Assembly: GCA_949128115.1 (NCBI GenBank) | Contig: OX421963.1 | Coordinates: 40,035,979-40,099,978 of the forward strand | Direction: 5' to 3' | Length of the DNA: 64,000 nucleotides | Source: Anaspis maculata | Taxonomy: Eukaryota > Arthropoda > Insecta > Coleoptera > Scraptiidae | Shown: in pieces, positions 1 to 12,187 of the stretch | Layout of the letters: each line of letters begins with the position of its first letter | How positions within the stretch are numbered: the first letter of the stretch is position 1 | Notes under the pieces: generated by a model | The model's database searches: none | The model's input: the letters and a program-made list of their open reading frames with translations, nothing else | Told to the model about the DNA's origin: nothing | Translations under genes and position numbers: made by a program

Positions 1-326
1 TGAAGTATGAAACGATAACAGATATTTAAATCTCAGCATATTTGCTTGAACAGCTAGTAGACTATGAAAATTGAGAGATTGAAGCCGTTGCCAAAAAAAG
101 TCGTCCTGACGATACAAACACGGCAAAAAAAGGCGAGGAGCGAGAGTGCTTGGAAATCATTTTCGCGATTGGGAAATATTCAGAAGACGAATTCGACGTA
201 AGTAACGCTTGTTCAGCAACATTAAGTAAGCACATACTAGAAATAATTTACAATGTCTCAAAAGAATAAGCGATAATAACAATGAGAAATGAGAGTGGCC
301 TTTTTAAAGCTGGGAACATGAATGTA
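1..326. other. Anonymous non-coding DNA
   Basis: I see no gene, RNA or repeat with recognisable ends in this stretch. It is AT-rich and stops are frequent in all frames. Confidence 0.5.
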
Positions 327-1079
327 CAGGGTGGTCCGGTTCAGGTTTAGTGAAAAAGCTTCCGCAACCGATAGACCATCGGAAAATAATAGGTATCATC
401 TTTATGAAAAAAAGGATATTTCAGATTTCAGAAATTCATAATAACGGAGATAAAGATGATTTAGAGGTAGATAATTGGAGTGAAATGGTCAATGCTCATT
501 AAAACGAGTACAGCTGTTGATGTGGAGTGTACTGACTTTTGAAATGAAAGAGGTAACTAGTCCTTGAACATTTTCCAACAATTTATTCACAAACTCTCCG
601 AGTTTTACAGATGGAAATGCAAAACTGGCCTGTAGCTTATCGAGACCGGACTCAAATGATGGAACTTGAACTGAAACTTTAATTGGCGATTTTTGCAATA
701 AGGCTATTTGGAAAAGACCTTGAAATTTTTTCGTAAAATTCAAATTTATCTGGAAAATGTATCCGTTTTTTTTGTACAATGATTATTGTAATGAAGATGC
801 TTCACATTTGTTTCAATCTTCCTCTCGAATTCCAACTTCCCACCCGAAAGGACGTGAAACAAAATTTTCAACAGTTCTCTGTTGCTTGGCGGGAAAGTTT
901 TGGGAGGGCACGATCGATTTGTTCCCATAAAAAAACCATTTTTCAATCCAAGTTCGACTTTGTCTCCGCTATTACGCGTTTCTGAAGTATGTTTTCTGAG
1001 GAAAATCCCATTATTTTCCAATCGATGACGATTCTTTATCGAGTATCGGAGTTTTTCTACGAAAACCTGGACCATCCTG
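327..1079. mobile_element. Foldback/MITE element with CAGGG termini, TA target duplication
   Basis: The left end reads CAGGGTGGTCCGGTTCAGG. The right end is its diverged inverse, ending CCTGGACCATCCTG. TA lies on both sides (325-326 and 1080-1081). The resemblance continues inward: the arms share patches such as ggaaaataat and a segment near agcggagacaaag. There is no transposase frame, so it is non-autonomous. A TA duplication fits Tc1/mariner-type or similar enzymes, but the superfamily is not established. Confidence 0.7.
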
Positions 1080-2471
1080 TATTTAATGAGTTTGAATTTC
1101 ATATAATTACATACCATACTATCTTTTATAATAGCAGCAATAATAACACATGTAGGGTTCAAAATTTATTCGACCCATTAGTTTTGTCACTTTTGTTTTA
1201 AGCTGATATAGGTAACGACCATGGAATTTGGACGTGTGTCGTTACTAAGACATTTCAACGATCAGCGAGCTTTTGTTTGTTCATGATATATTATGTTATG
1301 TTTTTTTATTATGATTTGATTGTGATTCCTTTGACTTTACTTGACATTCATGTTAAAACAAGACCTATTCTCGATACAAAAAATAATTACGGCATAACTG
1401 TAAAATGCTCTTGCACAATTTTCCTATCAATTTCTCACGCGCGTGAAAATGGCAATTTTCACCTGTGTTCATTTCGTTCAAACGGATGTTTTTATCTAGC
1501 AGGCCGGCATGTAAACATTCCAGTTGCAGTTGATAATGATGCATCTCAAGGCGATGTAAAGGTCAAATTTAACAATCTGTTCGAGCCTGGAAACTGATGG
1601 CAGGTTTCGTCAAATCTCGCAATAAATTATTTATTAAATGGGCGATTATATAAAGGTAACTCATGAACTTTAATGTCATCTCCTGTGCGCTATAGATTTT
1701 TATAAATGGCATGTTTATTGATCATTGTATTAAGGACTCTGCTAGCATAGCACATACACAATGTATCATGCTATAAGTACACAACAATAATTGCACAGTG
1801 CCTGCATCTTATCTGTATTTACTAAGCGTATAAGCGGTAGAACCTTCTGGAAATCAAACGTCAAAGTCGTTACATGTCAAGCGTTATGCAACATTTCGCA
1901 TGGCTGATAGTTGTAACTTAGGTACGTTCATATTATGATGTCGTTTTGTTGTTTGCTTTCTTTGACTTGCCTAAATAAAAGAATCATTTTAAAGTGGATA
2001 AAATTGTCAAATTCATTTATCTACTTGCAAAACACACAAAAGCAAAAAAAAAGCAACGTTCAACACCAACACGGTACTGCAAACTGGCAAAGACAAACAA
2101 GAGGTGAAAAGACAACCAAAGAAATAAAAAAAGTAGGAACAGTTTAATTCGGAGAAAAAAACAACAAATGTCTTGCTTTCTTTGATGCCTCGTCAATAAC
2201 TCATAAAAAAAAGAGGTCAAATATTACTGACAAACCGATAGTCAAAGAAAACGGTCGACTTGATAAATTTCTGGTGGTCAAACATGGGATTGGAAAAGTT
2301 TATTTGCAGAGGAATCGACAAAAAAATGTCATTCATCTATTCCCGTATCGTACTGGCCACTTTTCGACACGCGAACGCGTGTCGTACTGGCGCTTGACGT
2401 TTATGACACTGAAAGGCATTTCTACCTCTAGAATTTTCCAATTTCTTCCAAATATTTGCGACGAAATAGAT
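1080..2471. other. Anonymous non-coding DNA
   Basis: About 1.4 kb of AT-rich sequence. Only short open frames are present (under about 110 codons), with no recognisable domain, and I see no clear repeat ends. Confidence 0.5.
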
Positions 2472-2616
2472 AAAATAGTATATTACACTCGTTTAATAAG
2501 ACATTTTGTCACACTTATTTCTTTGGGACCTTCCTCACTGCGTTCGTCGTGCCCCAAGAACAGTCGTGTGATAAACTTCGTCTTATTAAACTCGTATAAT
2601 AATATACTATTTTACC
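2472..2616. repeat. Hairpin element, aatagtatatta termini
   Basis: The left arm starts aaaatagtatattacactcg and continues tttaataagac. The right arm is its inverse and ends ataatatactatttta. The loop is around 2535-2550. Right-arm fragments of the same family recur near 4799-4832 and 41745-41850. The family ends resemble those of the hairpins near 40.4 and 40.8 kb. It is non-coding. Confidence 0.65.
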
Positions 2617-2716
2617 TCTCATCGCAGATAAAGGTAAAAGGTATGGTTATCGAAACAAAATTATTGCTTTCGCAAGATTTCCTTATGCTAAAACGTCGAC
2701 ATACGCTGAAATCATC

Positions 2717-3225
2717 GGTCCCGGAACCTGGCTTCCCGAGCTATCCCATGAGGATGAGAATGAACTGATAAGCAACCTAGCCTTTAACCCAAGCACACAT
2801 TCTGAACATCTTCCGATGTTTAGAACTTGAACGAGACAAGAACTGTTGATAAAGAGACAAAATTACAACTGCATCTTATCAAGGCAGAATAATCTTTCTT
2901 GCTCGTATGAAATCGCTTGTAACTAACGTCACGAGAATGCATCGCTCACCTGTAACTTCTGTAACCAACGTTACGGAAATTACAATGAACAGAATTTTTC
3001 ATGCGGATTGTTCTAATTTCCGTAACGTTAGTTAAAAGCGATTTCATACGAGCAAGAAAGATTAGTCTGCTTTGATAACGTGCAGTTGTAATTTTGTCCC
3101 TTCATCAACAGTTCTTGTCTCATTCAAGCTCTCAACGTCGGAAAATGTTCAGAATGAATGCTTTGCTCAAGGGCGAGGTTGTTATCAGTTCATTCTCATC
3201 CCAAGCCAGATTGGCTTCCGGGACC
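2717..3225. repeat. Foldback element, about 0.5 kb
   Basis: This is a long imperfect inverted repeat. The left arm carries ggtcccgg, gatgagaatgaactgat, gagacaagaactgttgat and cttgctcgtatgaaatcgct in that order. The right arm carries their reverse complements in reverse order, ending ccgggacc. The centre is near 2965. No coding capacity or clear target duplication was found, so the outer ends are approximate. Confidence 0.7.
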
Positions 3226-4120
3226 AATGAAACGTCGGGTCACTCTTGAGGAAACCATACATTCTCAATATTTGTTTTCAGTCGATTCTGATTATGGGAT
3301 CTTCTCATTTTACTTGAGGTTTCAGCTTCAATTTGAGACCTGGATTTTGGAAATCGATCAAGAATGACAAATGATATCACCGAAAAACCAAGAAATTGTT
3401 TTTTTTTATATCATCCTGTGAATAAAGCGGATAGGCGGATAAATCGAGTAACGTGGCGAGGTATGAAGTTATTTTCCATGCCTCCAATGTTCGAATCCAG
3501 AAAAAATTAAATTACGTACTTCATATCGTGGCCTCAATGCTGAAAGTAGATAGCTAAGAGTCCCAGTTTTTGAAATATTGACCGAGAGCAAACTATTTTG
3601 TTCGCTTTCTTGTCCGCATTCCTAACACAAGAGTTAGTATACAACTATTCTCAAACCTAGAGGGTGACTTTGATAGTGAAGTAGTTCAACGGTTTAACTT
3701 CGAATCATACTAGAGTTCAACGTACTATAGTTCAATTATCATCAATTTCGAGTGACTTGCATATAGTTTTGGTATTGGACGCACGACATGAGAGTGTTGC
3801 AAATCTCGTAAATAATTTGTATCTTTCGAAAATTTTTATCACATGCGATGCAACTTGATAATCAAGTAGTCAATTAGGGTTTCCAATTTTTCGTTGTCCC
3901 TTCCAGCCGTGGCGTTATGCGTAAAGGCGGATCCGTCAAGGTTATGTTTTGACATACGACATTTCGTTGACAACACTGCTCAAGGAAGAGAAAGGGGCCT
4001 ACCTATTTTGTAGGTGTAACCATGTTTTTGATTTCACTTCGATGTATTTTATGCGGTGAAAAACTAAGTAGAGATGGTTTGAGAGTCCTCTGTATCTGTA
4101 CGCTCAGAGCGGCTCTAACT
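3226..4120. other. Anonymous non-coding DNA
   Basis: I see no gene or bounded element here. Short AT-rich frames only. Confidence 0.45.
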
Positions 4121-4455
4121 AAAGGACGGAGTTCAATTGGTAAAATAAGCGTTGCGAAATCAATCCGTCTGGGTTTATTCCTCGACGGATTTTCACCATT
4201 TTGGTCTCTTTCGAAAGCTACAAGGGTGTACCTACTTTGATTTGAGCCTATTGGCATTTTCAAAATCCAAAAATAATTTTTGCAAATGTCAAAATAATTG
4301 ATTTTTTTTGGATTTCGGAAATGCCAATGGGCTCAAACCAAAGTACATCCTTGTGACTTTCAAAAGAGACCAAAATGGTAAGAATCCGTCAAGGAATAAA
4401 CCCAGACGGATTGATTTCGCAACGCTTATTTTACCAATATGACTCCGTCCTAAAA
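4121..4455. repeat. Foldback/MITE element, AAGGACGGAG termini
   Basis: Inverted arms of about 150 bp share aaggacggag, ttggtaaaat, gcgttgcgaaatcaatccgt, accattttggtctctttc and cattggcattt. The spacer is A/T-rich, near 4270-4310. A single arm of the same family sits at 60918-61080. The short frames inside differ between arms and look like chance. Confidence 0.7.
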
Positions 4456-4581
4456 GGCCTCTAAATCGAAGCAGATGTGAAAGGAAAAAATCCGAGTAAA
4501 ACCGATCACAGCCGAAGATAGTCAAATTTTACGGACGCCATCCTAAGGCCTATTTGACTAAAAAAAATACTTTTTTTCAGA

Positions 4582-4762
4582 GTGGACTCTCAACAGTATT
4601 CTGCACGATCGTACCAGGTGGTTTTTTAGTAAAAAATAAAGTTGTGAAGCTGCAAATTTTTAGGCAATTTTTTAATGATTGTCACAGCCAAGTAACTTCG
4701 GCTCTAGATGCTTCATTGAAAAATCACTCTGTACAATTGTGCAGAATACTGTGAGAGTCCAC
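4582..4762. mobile_element. Small MITE, 181 bp, about 24 bp terminal inverted repeats
   Basis: The left terminus is gtggactctcaacagtattc followed by tgcac. The right terminus is the inverse with one base missing, ending gagagtccac. The interior is AT-rich and non-coding. I did not find a convincing target duplication. Confidence 0.7.
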
Positions 4763-4798
4763 CTTATTAGTTAGTTCGAAAGTAGATAGAGAGTTACG

Positions 4799-4832
4799 TC
4801 TTATTAAACTCGTATAATGGTGATATACTATT
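4799..4832. repeat. Fragment of the aatagtatatta hairpin family
   Basis: The sequence cgtcttattaaactcgtata followed by atggtgatatactatt matches the right arm of the hairpin at 2472-2616. Only this arm end is present. Confidence 0.55.
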
Positions 4833-6328
4833 ATGGAGATGGAAACCATCAAGAAAAATGATGACTATTACGGGTTCCCAATAACTGAAAATCTGGTTCA
4901 TCGTAAAAAAAAAAACAACATCAGATTCAGAAATTTTCAGAGACAGATGCTCACGATGAGAAGTCCCGCGGTAGAAGTGACGCTGATTTTTCTAGCTCTA
5001 AACCGCTCTTAAAAATTACAAGGATGAAGTATCAAGTTGGATCAAAATGTTCGCTTTTTTTTTGGAAATGTGGCTAGCACCAGCCAGGTCTAAGCTATTA
5101 GATTAGACAATCGTTTCGTTATTCTTGGAACATCTTCAGCGCCGCGCATTCGAATTGACCATTGTGACGAACTTGGACCAGGTTGACTACGACTTTAATT
5201 TTTAATTATGTATTTTTTCGACGAAATGAAAAGCTGTTTGTTGCAGGTCTCAGCTAAACGATAACAAAAAGATAAATGGATGACGCTTTGTTAAAAATAG
5301 TAGAAGGTAATCATCTTAAAGCTACAAAATTGCAGCATTTCAACAGAACAAAAAACAAAACAGGAAAAAATAACAGAAACGATTGACACAGACGAATTCA
5401 ATTTACATAATTCCGAAATTCGCCTGCAAAATAAAAGAGAACTGTTGTTTTGACATTAAATTAAGTAGGTCAGGTTTAACTTATCACTTTTGCAGTGTTT
5501 ATAGATTTAACCTTCACAAAGATAAGATATAGCTTCTAGTACCTACTGATAATAATGGAAGAAGGTACTGCACCACGTGTTTGGACGAAAAAAAAGTTAA
5601 ATTCATTTAATAAAATTAGACTTTTAATAAGAAGTATCACATGAGAATTATTAGATGCAACGCCATGGCCATTGCATGATAAATGAACGTTATTTTTAAT
5701 GTGAAAAGGTCATAACTGGAAATTATTGCGATCATTTCGCCGGTCTTCAAGTAAGTTTGCCGCAAATACTGAAGCACTTAAATAACTTACGAACTTATAC
5801 TTATGTTACAGCCGAAATTAGCCTAGGTATTGTAAATATTTTGCAAGTGAGTTATAATAAACACTGCTGCTATTTTCAAATATGTAATTTCAAGCGCAAT
5901 ATTCTAACTACAGGGTAACTACCACCCCGTCCTAATAAAAATCTCCACATATAAAAATGTTCAAGTATTGTGCAATTGTGCATACAACAATTTTAACAAG
6001 GGAATTAAAATAGCTGATACTGCAAATGCTTCGACGCTCTCCGATCCATATAACGACAATGAAATGCATAAATATCACGCAATTCCATATTTGGAAATGA
6101 ATAAGACATTTGGTAATATAATTATATCCAAAACAAATCATGCCATTTAGCAATGCATTTGAACCTCGATTTGAACAAGTAGCAAAGTTCTCACAGGGCG
6201 AGCTACTAATTTGCATTTTCCACGAGTAGGATCAGCGTGATAAGGTGGTAAATAATACTGAAAACCTCTACAAACCAGACATACCTAATATATCAAGATT
6301 TTTTTTCATCAGTTGACTTGTGGGGCAG
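4833..6328. other. Anonymous non-coding DNA
   Basis: About 1.5 kb of AT-rich sequence. The longest frames are under 100 codons and overlap on opposite strands. I see no domain or bounded repeat. Confidence 0.5.
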
Positions 6329-6610
6329 TCAATATGGCGGACCGAGATAGGTACCGGCGAATCGTAAAACCAACCTCAAAATCATGGATAAAGACGAGAC
6401 CCAAGTATGTTTTAAAGTTAAGTCAAAATCGGTCCATTTACAAAATAGTTCAATGTGGCGGCCAGGTTAAGGTGTAGGCGAATCGTGAAACTGACTTTAA
6501 CATCTTAAAAAAGTTGTACAAATCAAACGCACGTTCCAAGCTTCATCAAGATCGGTTTATTTACGAAAAAGTTCAGTCTGGCGCTGGGTCAAGATAGCAG
6601 CAAATCGTGG
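6329..6610 (+). repeat. Diverged direct repeat, about 120 bp x 2.4
   Basis: Three successive segments share the order tcaatatggcgg ... ggcgaatcgt ... aaaatcggtccatttac. They begin near 6329, 6450 and 6567, a spacing of 121 and 117 bp. The third is partial. They look like an old tandem duplication inside a transposon remnant. Confidence 0.55.
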
Positions 6611-6870
6611 TGTACGCAGAGATACCTGACAGTACAGATGGACGGCAAAGGGCGGCTAACAGTAGATTTCCCATAGATAATAGAATTTTTGAGGCATTCA
6701 CTATACATAGGTATATCTTCATGTCACATGTCAAATACAAATATTATTCAAACGTTGAATATTTGTAAAATATTTAAAATCTCTTGAAAATGCAAAAGGG
6801 TGATTTGACAAAAGGTTTGAAATATATACAATAAACAATCGAAGCCAACTTTTTGCAACCTAATTTACAT

Positions 6871-7110
6871 ACCGTTGGTTCCACAAAACAGATAATACGA
6901 GATTAGTTGATTCACGATTTTTGTTTGTCAATTTTTTGCTGACTGATCAATGGAAATGCTGGTTTATCCCTCAATAATGGGAAGATGATGGGTCTAGTAT
7001 AGATTTCAGGTATTTTTTGTGGGTAATCGCCTAGCATTCAGCAGAAAAAAGTTCAGTTAATCTGCAATCAGCCTTGATCACTGATCATATTTTTTGTGGA
7101 ACTGATGGAA
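6871..7110. mobile_element. MITE, GTTCCACAAAA core termini (copy 1)
   Basis: The termini carry inverted GTTCCACAAAA at 6878-6888 and 7092-7102. A weaker ACCGT extension is clearer in the second copy at 39603-39842. The two copies match along their whole length, including caatggaaatgctggtttat and the cagttaatctgcaatcagcc segment. It is non-coding. Confidence 0.8.
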
Positions 7111-8186
7111 AGTCATGAAAATGAGTGAAGAAAGACATCACAATATACCTACTGCGGCAAAATCAACTTGGCTTGAAAACAAGTGAGCACATTTTATAAT
7201 AATTACTAAGTGTTGAAGAACCATGTTGTTAATATGCCTTGCATAGTACCTGCATTATTTGTGCAATTTGCCATTCCAGCAATTTAAAAAGCTAGTTAAG
7301 CAAAATAATACTTTCAACAATGTTTGCAACTGGATGTGTCATTTAATTTTTTTTTTGTCTATCTGCAAATTATTTTAGTTTCTATATTTCATTGTATTTA
7401 ATTTAAAATATAGCTGTTGATTTTTTTTCATACACAATGAATTCGCCGGTCAGGGTCATGGAAAAAATATTAATATCACAGGATGTGAAAGTAATTCTCT
7501 ATGATGGAAGGTAAATTTTAAACACCTGTGATTAAAATTCCTTTCAGGGTCGCTTAGAATGTTAGTATTGGGTAATAGTTATAATTTCGGGATTGTCTCC
7601 CGATCCATCATTTGCTGACCGTTTCCTTGCCATAGATCTCAAGGATATAAGTGATATAACCATGAATAATATGTCCAAATCTATCAACACCAAATCTATA
7701 ATTATTATGTAAAAGCTGTCGTTTCTATTGCAAGGACAGACTGCGGACTACCGGCAGTGCGAAAGAGACAGACCGACTTTTGTGTCGTGACCCTCGTCTA
7801 AACCAAACCTGTCTGCCGAAAAAAAAGCCAAAAAATTAAGTACAGACAAATAAGTAACTATATTACCAAAGTCATTTTAGTTGGCCCCTTTTTTTTCATC
7901 ATTTTCTGCATACAGGTTTGGCCGAGGGTCACGAAAAACACTAGGAAATACCGTCCTTAAACATTTTGGTAAAATTTGGTAATTTTTGTCGTTACCACTG
8001 CAAACATGTCGTTACCAAAATGCCAAATTATGCCGAATTCACACCATTTCCTGCCTGACTGTGACTGCCAAGATGTTGTGTTCCAACTTCACAACTTCTT
8101 GCCGTCACACTCGTGCCGTATTGACAACTCTTTTAGAAACGAGCTCTTGTTTAAGTGACACAACCTACAACCGTTGAGTGAAAATA
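7111..8186. other. Anonymous DNA with a small inverted repeat at 7785-7937
   Basis: No gene is recognised. tcgtgaccctcg ... ccaaacctgt near 7785-7813 is inverted near 7914-7937 as acaggtttgg ... gagggtcacga, a probable small MITE remnant. ttaccaaaatgccaaatta-like text near 7976-8040 is locally repetitive. Confidence 0.45.
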
Positions 8187-8878
8187 CAGGTGTCTCAAAA
8201 GTATCGCATTCCGAGTCCAGAGCGGTATATGGGTATTCCACTCAAGAACACGAGACAAATATTTAAAAAAATTAATAACGTTTATTTCTAAAGATTGAAG
8301 CAGAAAAAAATTGAAGGTGTTAAAGGTTAGTGCTTTAGTGCCCATCATTATTTCCGTTATTCAAAGTGGTTGTTCAAAGTGATTTTTGGGAACTGTTCAT
8401 GCTACATTAATCGTAAAAATTATCAACTGCATGGTGGGTGTGCACTGAATTTCTGCCAACGATTAATGGTGAGCCATCGATTACAAAAGTCCAACTTTTT
8501 TCATAAATGCATGTCTGTAAAATATTTTATTGGTCCTCAAAATAATAACAATTTAGAACAAGATAATTATGACGCTTTTCGTTTCCATAGAATAATTTTT
8601 ACGGAAAATGGATTTATGAATCTCCCTGTAAATTGAATAGAAATTCAGTGCACACCCAGTGGTTGATAATTTTCACTGATTAGTCTCCCACAAACACTTC
8701 TCAAAAATCACTTGATCACTTGAATCACGGAAATAATAAGTAGCGAAGTCCTTATCTTTGACCCCTCATATCTTCAAGAATAAACGTCAATAATTTTTTG
8801 AATACTTCTCTCGTATTCTTTGGTGGATTTCCTATACCCTTCTGGACTCGGAATGCGATACTTCTGAGACATCCCCGG
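8187..8878. mobile_element. Foldback element with CAGG termini, TA target duplication
   Basis: Left end CAGGTGTCTCAAAAGTATCG. Right end is its inverse with a small indel, ending GAGACATCCCCGG. TA flanks both sides (8185-8186, 8879-8880). The arms extend inward about 280 bp and share cgcattccgagtcc, taaacgt and gaaattcagtgcacaccca. The frame across the loop (8370-8636) has no recognisable domain. Confidence 0.7.
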
Positions 8879-10661
8879 TAGATGACGCCTCAGCACAAGC
8901 AACTTTTGAAACCGGATTTGCCAGCGGATTGTTTTCTAATATAAATAATGAAGTACTGAAAGGACTTCGTTCTGGTGTGACAAATTGTTCTTTACTTCTG
9001 AAAAATTCTTCAGGATAAAGCCGCAGCTCTCATCTCACCATGTGAGTCGCAGCAAGCGAATATCTTTTTAAAACCACTGTGTCAGAAATGTCGTAGGTTG
9101 CGCCTCTTCGTAAGTTTTCACTTGTATTCATTTGAATTTGAAAATTTACCGCCAGCACGCAGCAAGTTTGACACAAGAATGACAGTTTAAGTTGGAGGGA
9201 AGAGTTGTTGGTTGACGGTCGGCGATGTATTGTTTACTTTTCCTTATTATATTATTTTGTGGAAAATTACGAGTTTCACTGGAAAATACAGTAGGGAAAC
9301 AACCTGATAGCTAACACACTCAACGCTACAACAAAATGTACAAACGTTACAATATTTTTTTTAAGGAAAAAACAGACTTACATGATACACCTAATCTAAT
9401 GCTCAATATTAAAAAGTACTTTTCCCAGCAAAATGGATGTAACATAAATGTAGACATCAGTCTAAAATGGTGTCATTAAATTGCAATTTTCCTCGTTTTT
9501 CACAAAACATTTATTTTTTCAATTTACACAGGGTGTTTCACAAGCAAACCGAAATAGCTCAAGAGTAAGTTGAGTTTTTTGGAGCAAATCAGAATCCAAG
9601 ATTTTTCTAACGTTTTGAATGTCATGAACCGGCCTCCTCAGATCAGCCAATAAGCGATGCTGCGCTTACGACTAAAATTAAAACTTGCGGCTAAATAAGC
9701 TGACTGAACGCACCTTAACTGAAATACCTTATTATCTTATAGCCGTAATATCTTATTACCTGAAATAAAAGTCAACTTTTTTTGACGGAAAAGTAACTGA
9801 AAGTCATTATGCGAATACCATGGCATCACCCTATCATGAGAAAGATCACCATGAATGAGCTATCTATCATATCATCTCTGCTTGAAGAAAAATGATTTTA
9901 TCCTGCTCTTCACAAGTGGATGGCCTCCTGTCAACCACTGAGCCATGGGAGTAATGGAACACCGCGATTGTGAACCCTAATCGTTATTCGGGTTGTTTAA
10001 CAAAATTGGTGGCCATGAGGTGAGCGGTTTGGTTTTAGTAGCTGTTAGTACAAACAAGTAGCAAAGTCCTCATGGGGGTGAGTCCCACGAGCGCATTTTC
10101 TGAGTGCAGATGAGTAGACTGATTCACTGTTACCTGTAGACAGATTGTCCCAGAAGTACCACAAGAAATCATCAATCTTTACGAAAACACGAGTAGTCAA
10201 TAATAAATGAAAACAACACATCAACCAGAACTAGAGAATGTCCTGTAAGTTAAAATTATACCTATATCGGTCCCAAGCACGGAGCCAGGGCCAGCTTGCC
10301 GACTCAAAAATAAGTAGAGATTTCGTATAAAAATAGAAATATCTTCCTTAAGAATGAATCAATCAAGTTAATTCATTCACTAAAAATTTCTTAATTTCTT
10401 GCTGCACATTTCATTCACTGGATGTATGCATCTATCAGTCTGTAAGGGGACGCAAATTATCTCGATGTCTAAAATTTACACTAAGCAGTAAATACACATA
10501 ATGGTGTATCCCCACGTCATCCGTGAAAAACAGTTGAAGTTTGGCGAACAGCTAATGTTTGACTATTTGGCACATGTGTGGACTGTGGATTAAAAAAGTC
10601 TGTCAAATAGCAAACATTCGTTATTCGGCATTCGGAAAATACCGCATGTATTGTGCGGCAT
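8879..10661. other. Anonymous DNA with one isolated CAGGGTGTTTCA terminus at 9529
   Basis: No gene is recognised. CAGGGTGTTTCACAAGC at 9529 looks like one end of a CAGGG-type element, comparable to 35272. I could not find its partner, so it is probably truncated. The rest is AT-rich and unremarkable. Confidence 0.45.
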
Positions 10662-10832
10662 TAAGCTGGATACCCAGATGCGGATATTCAGACAGAAAAT
10701 GCGAAATTTTAAGTCAAAGTATAAGTCATATTGTTTTAAGTCATATTGGCCAATCAGAGCCCTCGAATTCAAAATTTGACAAACAAAATCGCCTTCCATG
10801 ATCCGAATATTCGCATCTCGGAATCCAGCTTC
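10662..10832. repeat. Small inverted-repeat element, about 170 bp
   Basis: The left end aagctggatacccagatgcg is inverted at the right end, allowing a few mismatches (cgcatctcggaatccagctt). The interior includes the internal repeat aagtcatattg. It is probably a MITE. No target duplication is certain. Confidence 0.55.
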
Positions 10833-11615
10833 AGGCGAGTGATACGCTGTCATGAACGCGAATTGGTTGCCATTGTTATGTGGCTTTGATGCCATTGGTA
10901 GTTTGGTTGTCACAATGTAAGTACTTATTTCAATGTGCACTTAGCAGCCATCTTGTGGCGGGAAAACATTATTTGAATCGCAAATAATATATTATTGATT
11001 TCATATCATTCATCCTTCGAAATAGCTCACGCCAGAGGGAGGGGGGGGTTGAGACTATCTAAACTGTATCGCGTCTTGGGGTCTTGAGGCTTGTGTCTCC
11101 AGCTGCAAGGTTTTTTCTCAGGTGATTGAAACTGTCCTGAGCGGTGGTGTTACCAGGCTAATGAGAGAAGTTGCGCCTGTCGTTAGGTCTGGGCGAACGT
11201 GGGTCGCGCTTGGAAAATTGATCGGGCGAACCTGAAGGAGAAATATGCGCTGAAAAACTACCCGCAAAAAACGGCGGTGCGAGATTAAGCCAAACGACGA
11301 ACAAACAAACGTTGCCCTTGAACTTGAGAGTCGCAGACTCGCAGCACACCAAGCAGAGCGTTGGTAGGATATTATCTTAAATGTTCTTTTGTATTGTTTA
11401 TTTGGTTGTTGGGCGGTTACGTGTTGTGTGCTTGCGGCGGCATACGTTCGTCCTCTACATGACCTGCCTTAATCGTACATGCAATGGATCAGTCGCAGCC
11501 AACATTCGAGCAGACAGCTGTTGCAAATTTCAACAACTACATTGCCCATTATTACCCTTGTTAAATGTTCACAGACGCACACTGTGTGCAAACTGCATGA
11601 TTACATGGTTGAAAA
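10833..11615. other. Anonymous DNA with slightly higher GC
   Basis: Open frames of 60-95 codons occur on both strands near 11158-11668, with no recognisable domain or splice pattern. I do not call a gene. Confidence 0.4.
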
Positions 11616-12187
11616 TCTGTTGTGGGGCGACACAAAACTTTCCCGGCGGTATCCAGGGACGGCAGTAATGATTTTGATCGAAGTGTCCCTTCGGGAGGGG
11701 GAGAATTCTATTTGGGAATCTATGGAATTTTTTTATTGAGTTAGGCGTTGAGCAAGCATCCTGCATCCATTGTCGGGCCTACAGAACAAGTAACAGGTTG
11801 TTAGGTTTCCAAGGTGATGAAATATTTTGAAAGGTAGAACTAGGAAGCTAATTGTTGCTAATCTCAAGAAAGCATTGCTGGTTCCTTATTAAATTTTTGT
11901 TTCTAGTTCAGACATCGTGATCAAATTAGGCAAACTTGATTTAGGACCCTTACTGCATCTGTGTGTTAGATTTCAGATCTATATCTTCAATTTAGGGCTT
12001 GGGAAGACAGGTCCAAGCCCAATGTGCCATCTGAGGGCCTTCCAGTGAGAATTATTTACCCATAGTTCAATCAGCTCATTCCAGACTTGAATTATGCTTC
12101 CGTTCCTGATTCCGATTTGATCGGACCAACAATTACACAGATATCGTGGCAGAACCGTTCATTTTGCGCGATCGTATATTAAGTAAA
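11616..12187 (+). mobile_element. Helentron-like repeat, unit 1 (3' truncated)
   Basis: It starts with the family 5' end TCTGTTGTGGGGCGACAC followed by ACTTTCCCGGCGG. It runs only about 570 bp and then abuts the next 5' end, so the 3' hairpin is missing. Its interior (a taacaggtt version of the family text) is closer to the long subfamily seen at 22696. Confidence 0.6.
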
